Of a stretch of DNA of 64,000 bases, positions 24,591 to 35,458 are shown one piece after another. Each line of letters starts with the position of its first letter. Position 1 is the stretch's first letter. The stretch covers positions 75,567,460 through 75,631,459 of the forward strand of contig OZ038485.1 of the NCBI GenBank assembly GCA_964036315.1, given 5' to 3'. Position numbers and translations under genes: made by a program. A model generated the notes under the pieces. The model was not told where the DNA came from and searched no databases. It worked only from the letters and a program-made list of their open reading frames with translations. This DNA is from Acanthosepion esculentum (Eukaryota > Mollusca > Cephalopoda > Sepiida > Sepiidae).

Positions 24591-25703
24591 TGACCAGTCT
24601 ACAAAGTGAACTTTGGTGGTGGCCAATTGTGAACATTCCTGTCAGTTAAGGAGACGCCCATTGGGACTATGAGAACTGCTTAAAAGCAAGCTCTCTTTGA
24701 GCACGGGACAGTTTCAATGACTGGAGCGGCTGCCGGCCATCATGCAGGGTGCTACTCCCACTGTTGCTGCAACTGCTGCCATGACACCATCACCATGACA
24801 AAAGAATGGTGGACTGGCCACCACACAAAGTACTACTACCACCACAGTTATCACCTTCACTGCCACCAATCAACATGACTGTGCATTTCAATGATCATTA
24901 CCATATCCTGGCTTGACATACAACCTCAGCTATCCAGTTTTTGACTCAACATCTCTACGTCAACTTGTTTACAAGGCACTCCCATCAAAGTCAATGCAGC
25001 TACGTCCATTCCACAGAACAGCTCTACCTCAATTCACTGCAAGACACTCTCTTCGCAGTTGATGCAGTTACCAGTTACCTCTGTTCCACAGAACAGCTCT
25101 TCCTCAACTCACTACAAGACACTCTCTTCACAATTGATGCCGCTACCTCTGTTCCACAGAAGCTCTACCTCAACTCATTTACAAGGCATTCCCTTCGAAG
25201 TTGATGCACCTACCTTCATTCTACTGAACAGCTCTACCTCAACTCGCTACAAAGCACTCTCTCTTCACAGTTGATGTAGCTACCTCCATTCTACAGAACT
25301 GCTTTACCTCAACTCGTTAAAAGGCACTCCCTTTGTATTCAATGCAGCAACTTCCATTCCACAGAACTGGCCTCCCAAAACCCACTGTCACCTTGGCCTA
25401 CCTCGACCTACTTTGTCCTACCTCATCTCGTTTTCAAGGCACTCCCTTCACTGTTGACACCAGTGATATCCATTCCATATACCAAATATACCAATGACAA
25501 GATGACTTATAACTGTGACTTCAATCAACCAAAAGTGCACTAACCGTATCTTTGACCCCTGCCATGCTGGCATAAAAGATGGTTCAATCCCTGACATTAC
25601 ATGTATTCCTGACTATATTCCTGTACAACCTACCAACAATAAATGTTGTTTCACTCTAATCCTCATTATTCCTTTCTCTCTCTACCATACACTTAGTATA
25701 ACA
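24587..25703 (+). repeat. Right LTR, expanded by an internal minisatellite
   Basis: Begins with the shared 'tctacaaagtgaactttgg' block at about 24,597 and ends 'cttagtataaca' at 25,703, matching the left LTR end. It is about 1.1 kb against about 0.45 kb for the left copy. The difference is mainly the minisatellite at 24,960-25,370 and a segment at 24,720-24,900 rich in 'ccaccac' texts. Confidence 0.72.
24960..25370. repeat. About 65-75-bp minisatellite inside the right LTR
   Basis: About six imperfect units of the pattern 'gttgatgcagctacctccat' + 'tccacagaacagctctacct' + 'caactcactacaagacactc' + 'tcttcaca'. Unit starts can be seen near 24,990, 25,059, 25,132, 25,200, 25,270 and 25,341. The variant 'tttacaaggcactcccttc' alternates with 'actacaagacactctcttc', hinting at higher-order units. 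Confidence 0.82.
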
Positions 25704-25995
25704 TTAGATATAATAGATAAATTGAAATAGATTAATACAAAAATATTGTATATTTTATGCACTAATTGCTTTGTGAATAGAACAGAGAATATGTCTATCT
25801 TGAAAATTGAACTGAAGATCCTAAACTTTATCAGCTTGTAAACAATGATTGTCGTTTCAAAATGAATCAGATCTTGAGAGTAATGAACTAAGCAATAGAT
25901 AATTAAATTGGGACAATATCATGGGACAAGGAAGTAGTAATATCCACTAATTAAAGAACTAATTCATTGTACTAACAATGATTAACTTTTAAACA
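25704..25995. other. No gene seen
   Basis: AT-rich spacer. Confidence 0.4.
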
Positions 25996-25999
25996 ATTG

Positions 26000-26330
26000 T
26001 TTTATGGCAGGCATCCATGAAAAAACTATAGAAGGGAAAATGTCTTACCTCCTGGAACAAAATGCATTTATATGTGTCTTGCATGCAAAATACATAGAAG
26101 TAGATATATTCTTCATAAAGGATAATTTTGGCACTATGGGTGAGTTGGGGAAAGGCTGTCCAATACTTGCTATCCTAGACCTAACTAATCAGATTCAGGA
26201 CCCATTTATCCATTACAATTTGTTCATTCACCACAAGAACTCATCCATCATCATTCAATCCTCCATATAGCACAACACCACATGTTCACAGGGAACCTAC
26301 AGAATCACCCATGACATAAAAATTTCATTA
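26000..26330 (+). pseudogene. piggyBac-like transposase fragment (tentative)
   Basis: Plus-strand frame containing YIEVDIFFIKDNFG (about 26,088-26,130), GELGKGCPILAILDLTNQI (about 26,140-26,198) and PFIHYNLFIHHKNSS (about 26,202-26,246). After a stop comes HNTTCSQGTYRITH (about 26,272-26,312). The order and spacing resemble the piggyBac core: 'YTGKD', 'LGxGGxVVxxLxxxL', 'xFDNFFTS', then 'xATGTxRxNR'. The catalytic Asp of FDNFFTS is replaced (Y-N-L-F). No terminal TTAA repeat was seen and most of the protein is missing. PiggyBac-like is the best fit among DDE families, but the match is by eye. Confidence 0.5.
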
Positions 26331-26372
26331 TGTCTCATTTTTTATTCTAACAAAAATACTTAAAATTTATAA

Positions 26373-27461
26373 TCATGAAATGATTGAGTAGGAGAGGATG
26401 AACCCAGAAACAAAACTAAAATATAACAAAACATTCAAACTAACCGAAAATCTGCAGGTGAAAGGATGCTGACAGATTGTCCCAGACTCCTTATGCACAT
26501 CACCAATGTAATTCGTCCATCCAGGAAAAACATCTGTCAGAAATGTTAATTTTAAGGCATATAATTTGGCCTTTTTTTTAAGTTCCAGCAACATTCAAGA
26601 ATACCTTTTGGCAGCAGCAATGAAGTCCCATACATTCAACCTGCTGCTCAAGTGCCTAATCAGAGTAATTACCCCTGGAACATTCAGGGAATTTCTGGGG
26701 TCCTCCATTGACTTCCCGTCAACAGCAGTTAATTTAAATAATGGCCTCAAGAGGGCCTTCTTCTGAAAGAAAAAGTTACACTCAAGGGCCGGTCTATTTA
26801 TGTGACACATGTCCCACCCCATCAGGGTGGCCATTGTTCTTTTTTAGGGAAAGAAGGGAGCTCCTTGCCTTACCTTGGCTGGTGTGTTCCATTATTGCTG
26901 GTGAATCAGGGGCGGATTGGTTCTTGGCTTTATCCATGGCCTTCTCTGCTTTGCTTTATCCATCCAGCTTTTCCCTTTTGGTAGTTTTTTCCTACCTCTT
27001 CCCTCCCCCTTTTCCATATATAAGTCCAGTTGCAGCATTTCCTCTTTTTCCTGCAGATGTTGCTGCTTGAGCTGCTGCTGTTGCTCCTGTTGGTGCTGCT
27101 GTTGCTGCTCATGTTGCTGATTGAGCTGCTTCGGCTACTCCTCCTGGCACTGTTCTTGTTGCTGCTGCTGCTGCTGTTTTGGCGGGCTTCTTTGGTGATG
27201 CAGGCTTCTTGTTTGGAACATCCTGCTGGGAGGAGTGGTTGATACCTTGGTTCCCCTTCTCACAGCATCTGTCCATTCACCAAGGACATTGGGAGCCTTT
27301 GTGGGTATCCCCTTCCTCACTGCTTCCTTACTTATTGATGGCTGAGGCTGTGGCATTGGCTTCTTTCTGGGACTTGAAAATAATAAGATGCCACATGGCA
27401 CCACTGGACCATCAGTAGGGTTGGCAGCCTTCAATGGTAATGAAGATGGATCAGCCACCAC
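26373..27461 (-). pseudogene. Unidentified Gln-rich protein frame with in-frame stops
   Basis: One minus-strand frame runs about 363 codons with no frameshift. It is broken by stops at 27,135-27,137, 26,892-26,894, 26,844-26,846 and 26,595-26,597, and ends at 26,373. The upstream third is basic and Pro/Ser-rich (PRKKPMPQPQPSISKEAVRK, then PNVLGEWTDAVRRGTK). A Gln-rich segment follows (PPKQQQQQQQEQCQEE, then QQHEQQQQHQQEQQQQLKQQ), about 40 residues and coiled-coil-like. Next is a basic linker (GRKKLPKGKSWMDKAKQRRP) and a globular-looking part (KALLRPLFKLTAVDGKSMED, then LNVPGVITLIRHLSSRLNVW). I recognise no family. A retroelement gag/ORF1 or a recently dead host gene are both possible. Higher GC sets it apart from its flanks. 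Confidence 0.55.
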
Positions 27462-27639
27462 AAGTAAGCATGTCTAAAAAATTATTTTGGGTCATTGTCA
27501 CCACCACGACAAAATTGCTGGTAGCAATTCCCACTGACAAGACATCCCCAACCTGTCCATAATTTGTAAAAAAACATCCCAAAATAGTTCTTCGTGATGT
27601 ACATGGGCATGTATTCAGTCTTTAACCTCAGAGATTGGC

Positions 27640-27940
27640 AGCAATATCTCAATATTTTATAGTTGAAATGGATAAATGTAACCATAAATTCTATGCTAAC
27701 AGTTTCTTCTCTTGGACTTCTTGATTGTGAAACTCTCTTCTTGCTTTCCAGTCAACTTTGGTCTTCAAAATTTAAATGCAATGTCAGTCGTTATCTTCTT
27801 AATTCCTGTTCTTTTATTGTTCTCTCTCCTTAATAGTGTTTTTTGTTGTTGTTTTTTCTCATATTCTCTTACACTCAGTAACCCTTTGCATTTTAGTTGC
27901 TTTATTTTTTTGCCTGGAAGTAAAATGATTTTTTTAATCC
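27640..27940 (+). pseudogene. 3' end of a jockey-like LINE
   Basis: Same family and same part as 8095-8705. It reads VEMDKCNHKFYANSFFSWTS (about 27,664-27,722), then a frameshifted NSLLAFQSTLVFKI. It then shares 'aatgcaatgtcagtcgttatcttc' text and the 3' tail ending in 'gttgctttatttttttgcct' and 'ggaagtaaaatgat' near 27,930. Heavily 5'-truncated. Confidence 0.78.
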
Positions 27941-27986
27941 TTTTTTTCCTCACTGGTAGTACAACTCTGATTTTCATTCACACAAT

Positions 27987-27990
<4 letters not shown>

Positions 27991-28022
<32 letters not shown>
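27991..28022. repeat. (TA)n microsatellite
   Basis: About 16 TA units just after the LINE 3' end. LINE and SINE 3' ends often finish in such simple repeats. Confidence 0.9.
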
Positions 28023-28027
<5 letters not shown>

Positions 28028-28249
28028 AAGAACAGTAAGATATATAATCCAGTGTTCTTATTGATTTTTTTATTTTTACAAAACAGTGCTCAATGTAAAT
28101 TTAAGAGCATAACTATTATAAATTAACTGATTTAAAATATAGTTTTTTTGCTACACAGTAATAACCATGTTTCAAAAATGGAAGCTAAAAACTTCAAATT
28201 TAATTTTGTAATTAAATTAAAGCATTTTTATGGCATCCCATACATATGT

Positions 28250-28475
28250 CTAGACATATAGTCTAGTGGATTTCATTCAACTTCACAATGCTTTTGCTTT
28301 TTTTTTGCTCTTTTTTTAGATCTTCACCATTCCTATAATTTCATCAATAAAAACAATATTTTAGTCTGATGAAGTTCTTTTAAATGAAACTTGTTGCATA
28401 TTTTTTCCAATTTGTCATTCAATTAAAAACCATTAATTTGATATTGAGTTTATATATCATATTCTCCCATAAATG
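28250..28475 (+). repeat. Penelope-like element 3' untranslated end
   Basis: Shares an ordered set of blocks with 52,200-52,405, downstream of the GIY-YIG copy there: 'cttca..atgctttt', 'tataattycatcaayaaaaa', 'ttttagtctgatgaagttc', 'tttccaatttgtcatt' and 'tatatcatattctccca'. No coding part is attached here, so it is an extreme 5' truncation. Confidence 0.65.
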
Positions 28476-28859
28476 CCTATGTAAAATTGTAGAGATTAGT
28501 AAAATGATGAACAGCTGTTATCAGAAATATGTAAAATTTTAAAACTTTTTTTACCTTGTCAAAATAAAATAAAAATAAAAAAGAAATAAAATAGAGTTTA
28601 ATAGTGTGAAGTATTTCAGAGCATCTTTGAACTCTGGTAGTTAGATTATAAAACTGATCACAATACATAAAGTGCTGCACTTAGGAGACAATGCTGACAC
28701 ACTCTATTTTAAAAGCAATGAGGATTGCATTAATTTTGCAATCAAAACTTCAACGATGATAATGCAAAAAGAAATCTAGAACAGTGGCTTGTTCAGTGCA
28801 ACTTTCATTTTGTGATTTTATAAGAAAATTTGAATCAGATCAAAAATTCACCCAGAAAT

Positions 28860-29440
28860 ACCATAACCTTTCAACTTGTGAAGAAAACCAGCATGCCAAA
28901 CCTGTCAAATGGCTTCAGAAATATCGAAACATCATTCTTATCTAAAGCTTGATAGACTCTTTCAGCAATAACTGTTAGTGTATCAACAGTTGACCTAGAG
29001 ATGCAAAAACCATATTGATCATCTGAAAGAATACCCTGTGATGTGAGATGCTTAACCAATTTACAATTGATTAGAGCCTTTAGTTCTTTGCAAAAATGAG
29101 GTAAAAGGCCAATAGTTAGAAGGATTAGATGGTTTGCCTGAGTTCTTAAAGACTGGAACTACAGAAGAGGATTTCCAACAAGTAGGAAAGCAAGAAGCAA
29201 CAAAGCATTTATTTTAGAGTTTAGAGAGAGCAGGGGACAGTACAGAAGAAGGAGATTTCTTAAGGACTATTGCAGAGATACCATCAAGTTCATATGCTTT
29301 GTGGGGATCCAGTTTATAGATGATAGCAGAAGCCATAGTTGGAGTTATATGCAGATCACTCAATAAAGACTTAGTTCTAAGTGAAAAGTCAGAAAATATA
29401 CAAAAATAAATAACATTTAACACTTTATCATCTTTTTTTT
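28860..29440 (-). pseudogene. LINE reverse transcriptase N-terminal half, minus strand
   Basis: Read downward from 29,440. The blocks are DLHITPTMASAIIYKLDPHK and AYELDGISAIVLKK (about 29,245-29,350), the 'KA-GLDGIPAIVLKK' opening of jockey-type RT. The text then passes through frameshifted 'FPTCWKSSSVVPVFK'-like sequence near 29,150-29,190. Next are VKHLTSQGILSDDQYGFCIS (about 29,000-29,056) and RSTVDTLTVIAERVYQALDK, then a degraded KPFDRFGMLVFF (family: ALDISKAFDRVWHAGLL). The RT active-site box and beyond are missing, as are the endonuclease and ORF1. A dead, doubly truncated copy. Confidence 0.85.
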
Positions 29441-29444
29441 ACTC

Positions 29445-30420
29445 TGTTCTGCTATCCATTCACAAAAATTCATTAAATAGGTTACTCAATGTTTCTTCCT
29501 GTTTTCATTATGTCCTGTGAGTATTAAATTATCTGTGCCCTCTATTCTCATTATGTGTCCCAGAAATTTTAACTCTTTCTCACTACTAGTAGTTGTAATT
29601 TCAAAATGTATAAATTAAAAAAAAATTTAAAACTTCAAATTGTAATATTCTAATTTTTTCTTCAGATTCTTTTTTACAATTTCTGAAACAAATATTACAG
29701 AGAATATACAAAAATGAATTCTTTGTGAAGGAAAGTCTAAAACAAATTTTCATAAATTCATCTTGAGATACATTTCTATGCACAAGATTTATGACCATTA
29801 TAAGATGTGTGCCTGTGTACAATACTTGTAAACCAGATAAATGAGAAAGAAAAAATGAAAATGATTGTTTCCTTTGTTTTCAGTGATAATACCCTTTAAA
29901 ATTAAGATCGATGTGAGAGCTATTGAAATAAAGGAAGGACTTTGTTGATAAGTAGATAGGATTAAGCCAGTACTTGTTCTCTCGTCTCCCACCTGCCCTA
30001 TCAAGTTTTATACCTCTCCTGGTACATGACTGCTGTCAACCAAGAGATAGAAATACAAAATACAAGATCTAGAAATGTGGTGGTAGAATAATTACCATCT
30101 TACCTTCATTAAGTAAAGTAATGAATATAATGAATATAATTGGCTTGTGATAATTTCATTTCACATACTTCAAGGCACACTAACTGAATTTATCCTTTAT
30201 TAGAAAGAAGATAAACATATTCTTTAGAGGAAGTAACTTTTGTAATCGTTTCTTGAAAAGGATTCCATTTTTCTTGAAAATTTTAGCCTGTAAAATGTTC
30301 TTCAAAATTTAAACCAAATAAACCAAAATCCAAAGGCATAGTGGAATAGTGAATGATGCCGTCTCAGAGCTAAAGAAAATATTAAAAAACAGGAACATTT
30401 TATTAGAAATGAGTGTTAAA
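29445..30420. other. No gene seen
   Basis: AT-rich spacer with short open frames only. Confidence 0.45.
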
Positions 30421-30424
30421 CTCT

Positions 30425-30815
30425 TATGCGATATCAATCTTAATATATGGCAGTGAATGCAGGATAATTTCCTTACAGTTGAAGAGGAGACTTGAGGCAG
30501 AGTTGTAGTTCTACAGAAGGATGGTGAGAATACCCTTGATAGAGCATGTGAGCAATGAGGAAGTTTTAAGAGAAATGGAAACAAAAAGGAATCAGAAAGA
30601 AACATTTGAAATTTCTGGGATGTATAATGAGGAATGAGGACTTGGAGACTTTGACACTTACAGGATAAATTGAAAGTAAGATTGGCAAAGGCAAACAGCA
30701 AATAACCTATTTAATGAACTGAATAGCATAACAGGTATTGGGAGGAATAGTAAAAAGACAAACATTGCTTAGGGCTAATAAAGATAGGATCATTTGGGTT
30801 GAGTGCAGATCATAC
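30425..30815 (+). pseudogene. RTE-like LINE C-terminal fragment, second copy
   Basis: Same family as 20,340-20,640 but reaching further upstream. It reads ISILIYGSECRIISLQLKRR (about 30,430-30,490), then FYRRMVRIPLIEHVSNEEVL (about 30,510-30,570), then frameshifted equivalents of KRKQLKFLGHIMRNE, GKRQQITYLMN and IVKRQTLLRA. The junction at about 30,820 ends the similarity. Frameshifts and stops are common. Confidence 0.8.
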
Positions 30816-30981
30816 ACTATTAATCACCAATTGAACAAGAAACTCTCTTATTATCCTAGTTAGAGCATTTTAACAGTATTACTTAAAAAAAAACTTGCTA
30901 CAACATACCCTTTTTGTTGTTATAGTAATATCTACAAACAGGTGTTATATCATTATAATATAAGCAGGGTACTATTAATAC

Positions 30982-31370
30982 TTAGGTTTTCCTATTGCCC
31001 AGTTCACAATCCTCTCTGGTTTTTAAATAAAATAGAGTTTTATTCTTTATTTCCGGTTTAGGATTTGGTTTCTGATTTCTTCTAAAGTATATTTCAACTC
31101 TATACTTCTAATGTTTCCATCTGAACTCTATCTTTTTATTTACTAATTACTTTTTTCTCTCTCTTCAATTGGAGTAGTTAGGTTTGGCATTTCATCCAGT
31201 TCACACTCCTCCCTGGTATTTTGAACAAGAGTAGAGGTTTATTCTTTGTTCCCTGTTTCGGATTGGGTTTCCATTTCCCTCTAAACTCTTTTCATTCTCT
31301 CATTCACTCCCAGTAGCACTTTGTATCTTAGTGGCATTATTGTCTTGCATGGGGCGAATTGATTATTACT
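30982..31370 (+). repeat. LINE 3' UTR with about 196-bp tandem duplication
   Basis: Two tandem units share 'ttaggtttt.c.att..ccagttcaca.tcctc.ctggt' and then 'agagttttattctttatttcc' / 'agaggtttattctttgttccc' followed by 'ggattgggttt'. Unit 1 starts at about 30,982 and unit 2 at about 31,178. The end, 'tttgtatcttagtggcatta' plus 'ttgtcttgcatgggg' (about 31,320-31,357), is the jockey-like LINE tail also seen at 8.69 and 27.92 kb. Confidence 0.68.
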
Positions 31371-33400
31371 GAGTGATAGAGCAGTACACCAGAAAAGTGA
31401 TACTGGAGTACAAATATACAAAGTTCAATATACCCAGTCTGATAAGAGTATATCAGGTACATGCATCACAGCCAAATCACTTGTAACAGGTTTTGATAAA
31501 AGCATTGCATAAACCTTGAAATTTGGGCCCAGTTAGAAATACTTTCAGTTTGAATATCTAGATGTAACTACCCAAGTTGCCCTGGTTGTCTTATCCTTCA
31601 AAGAAAAAGGAAAAAAACCTTTTTGACACCCAGACATAATATTCCAGTAGTACTCCTGCTTATGAACAGAGATTCACAGTGTATTAGCCCCTGAAAGTTC
31701 TTCTCTAACATTTATTTTAGAGAGAAAGCAATCATGCCTATGGCAAGTCTATTAAATAATCCAAACATCAAAGCTATTTTAATAAGCCTGGTTATTTACT
31801 TGATCATAATTAGTTATAAAAAGAATGCTGTATTATTTAAGGAGGCCATCTATAGTTGAGTACAGAAATAGTAACTTGACTAGAGACATAAAGATTCAGC
31901 TCAGTGGCTATGTCATATTATGTAAGCTGTAATAAAGAAATTTATCACTATTTCTATAGTTAAACCTACTGTTGTTCAGATTTATTTCTTAATTATCTTA
32001 TTGATCAAATAAGTAATTAAGATTCTCTTCTGTAATGGAACACCGAATCCACATGTGCCTGTAATAGTCATTATTTACAAAACCAGCAAGCTCCCCACTC
32101 TTTATGTCTCATGGAGTAATGACACAGGGTATTATTTCCCTATTTCTAATTCCTGATAATTCTCATGTCAGACAACTGAATAAATATTTAATAAAAAAGA
32201 CAAAAGAAATCTAAAATGAGAGAAGGAGGATTAAGACTTAATCCTGTCAGAATTAATGAGTTTAATCCAGTTTATTCCCAATTGTTTAATTTGATCTCCT
32301 TCAAAATAATATGGTATTACACTGCTGATTGAGTATAAGTTTTACCTAGAGATTTTTGAAGACTACAGTACAGTTAAATATGCCATCAGTTCTTTGGTTC
32401 TTGAATGGTTAAAAAGGGTGGGAAGAAATATATTACAACCTTTGGTTTCCAGTTGTTTGTACTATTTTATATACAATTATGAGCTTTTTACTTACATTTA
32501 TTGGCATTATTTATATTCTTCTAGTAATTGAATTTGATTCTATTTGTTGCTGTTTTAGACACATCACAAACCAACTAATCTTTTTAAATAAAAATTTAAT
32601 AAAAATGACCACACTATAATTTTAGTTGAAGAAAAAAAATAAATAACATTATTCTCTGATTATTTCCATTTCAACCTAAATATTTTGTTATTCTACATTT
32701 ATTAAAATTGTTTTTATAGATTGCTGTTTTCTGATTAATAAGAAAGCTCTAGGACCTTTTTGCATTCAGCAGGAAATCAATTTGTGATTTTATAAATCTA
32801 ATTAATATTAAAAATTAATTAAGTTTTACTTTTATCTTTGTTAGACAGAAGCAGTTCAGTATGCTTTTCTTTATTTCTAATGACATTTTACTATATCTTA
32901 ATATTTTGCTTACTTTATGAAAGACATCTTTTGTCATTTCTTTGCATTTCTGCATCACACTTTCCATTGTTTACTACTAGATCACACAATTAAATTTCTT
33001 TACCTGTTTGATTTCAATGTCCCCAATAAATTGCTCACATCTTGGACAGTCTCTTTTACTGATAACTATGCATTCTCTCTTTTTACAGTTAATAGTTAAG
33101 CCTTCTTGCTTTCCTTTACAATTTTATCTAAGAATTCTTTCAATTTTCCTTCAATAATATTTAACTTTAGCAACTGTAAATATGAAAATAAGTAGATAAA
33201 ACATTTCAGTAGTCAATGAAAATAACTGTTTTTTGTTTTTTTTATAATTTGAGCTTTTCTGGTCTGATATCATAGATATTGATCATTTTAAAGATATTTA
33301 AATTTATTTTTTTAATATTTTTAATAAAATACAAAATAAGTTGAACATGACAGCTTTGCGGAGTGTGATGATGAGGTCCTACTGTACACACTCACATATC
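31371..33400. other. No gene seen
   Basis: Two kilobases of AT-rich DNA with no motif I can assign. Confidence 0.45.
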
Positions 33401-33407
33401 CATATAT

Positions 33408-33410
<3 letters not shown>

Positions 33411-33460
<50 letters not shown>
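33411..33460. repeat. (CA)n microsatellite
   Basis: 25 uninterrupted CA units. Confidence 0.97.
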
Positions 33461-33464
<4 letters not shown>

Positions 33465-33488
33465 AAAAAAAGTATTAGGGAAATTGTA

Positions 33489-33562
33489 TGACAGAGTGGA
33501 AAAGTTTACTTGTGATGCACTGAAGGATGAAACGTGTCACAAGTAAACTTTTCCACTGTGTC

Positions 33563-33563
<1 letters not shown>
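33489..33563. repeat. 27-bp inverted repeat between two microsatellites
   Basis: Left arm 33,489-33,515 ('tgacagagtggaaaagttta' + 'cttgtga') pairs with right arm 33,537-33,563, with one mismatch and a 21-base loop. It is flanked by (CA)25 on the left and (TA)n on the right. It resembles a very short foldback element. Confidence 0.85.

Positions 33564-33622
<59 letters not shown>
33564..33622. repeat. (TA)n microsatellite
   Basis: About 28 TA units with an initial 'tacat' irregularity. Confidence 0.95.
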
Positions 33623-33625
<3 letters not shown>

Positions 33626-35225
33626 GAATAGTAAAACCAAGATAAAATTCAAAGAAATGTGGTTCCTGCAAAACAATATATGTGTAAATGACATAATATT
33701 TTCATTTATTGGAGACATCATATTTCTTAAATAGTATTACTTGAATATTTTACTGATTTTCTAATGCATTGTATTATTGTAAATAAGTGACATTTTAGAA
33801 TAAAGTGTCTCTCTTTTACTTTTAACTTAAATCTAACTACTTATGGCTAAATATTTATTTAATATTTTATCATAATATATTCAAATAAAACATAAAATAA
33901 AATTTTTGTGACTCATCTGCTTGTTCAATTATTCTCTCTGTCTATCCACTGGTATTTCATCAATGTGATATTATAGCAGATTAAATTAAGCTTAGTAAAC
34001 ATTTATCTTATAATGCATTTCTCTGTTTAGTCTGCTGGTAACAAAATAAGATTCTTGTTTGCTACTGAATCATTGCTTGTTAAATACTATTTAGAAATAG
34101 CATAACTTATAAAACTTCTATGATGTTTCCCACCCACAAAAAAAACAAAAACAAAAAAGATGGAAGAACAATTTCATATTATTCTTTTTCATTCTTTTAT
34201 ATTTAGCTCTTTATTTTTCTATCTGCCATTTTTATTTTCTTTACTTCTTTTCCTTTTCTCTTTCTTTTTCTGCTGTAGACTAGAAATATAGAAAAATTAA
34301 TTGAAATATAAGCTTATACAAAAATACGTTTGTTAGTATGAATTTAACATTTTTGGATACAAAAGTACTTGGACAGTTATTAGGAAGGCTGTAGAAATTC
34401 TTTTTCGGCAATTTTCTTTCTCTTTTATATTAAATCCCTACAAAATTATTGAAAATCAGAAAAATGAAAAACCTTTGTTTTCATGTCTTGTAAATGTGTT
34501 GTTAAAATTTCAAAATAGAAAGCATGCATACAAAACAGTTTTGTTGGAAATGTGTAAATTATTTACATACATTTAATATCTTGAATAGTTTGTATGCAAA
34601 ATCTATGATGGATTTTACATTTAAATAAGGGAATAAGCAAAAAATATTTGGTATTTTGACAGACAGTGATTGCTACAATCTTGAAAATGAGAAAGAAATT
34701 GACATTATATTAATCCATATAAAGATCAAATTTTATTGTCCTGTCTGACATTGTTTGGCTTTGAGCTTCAGCCAATTATGTTGATTATCTGACCTGAAAT
34801 GGACCAATGAGATTATTTGTTCGAGAACTGAAATGAGAGGATTATTTAAGATTAACTTCTATTCATCAATGGGAATATCACCTGATTTGAACCACTCATA
34901 TGCATCTATCTATATCTATCTATCTATCAATCATGTTTTGTAGAAGTACCTAACTAATAATGGATTTTACTTTATAGTTTGTAAAAAGTCAAATCACATT
35001 AATGGTTTTATTTATGGAAATATTATAGAATAATTATAAAAATTAAGGGAAATTGATAAAAGTTTTGACAGGTTAGTGGAAAAAATATTTCATTACATCA
35101 CATGACAAAATTCCAAAAATATTGTGTAATATTGTATGTTGAGCAGATATTCCAATGTGAGATTGATTTCTAGAAATACTTTACAGATTATGATGCAGTG
35201 AATAGCATTTCTGATCTGACAATTT
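33623..35225. other. No gene seen
   Basis: AT-rich spacer. Includes a short (TATC)n run at about 34,905-34,928. Confidence 0.5.
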
Positions 35226-35458
35226 GTAGTTAGTATATATGATACTCATCATTGTGATGGTAAGAAATCATAAGTGCTAACAAGGGCAGTTACCAATAAA
35301 GCTTCTGTGATCAAATACAAGCATTAACAAACCAACCTGCAAGTGTTATGTGATGATATGCAAATTAGTTTGTATATATAGCTTTCTACACTTGGGAGGT
35401 AGTTATCTTTCTTGGACTACACTGTACTTGTGAGAACGATACATGACACAACAACACG

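Noticed and set aside
24960..25370. CRISPR-like array
   Set aside because: Units are contiguous without unique spacers and sit inside an LTR; it is a minisatellite in a eukaryotic setting.
27030..27242. Plus-strand poly-Leu frame
   Set aside because: It is the antisense of the Gln-rich minus-strand frame, which is the more protein-like strand over the whole 1.1 kb.
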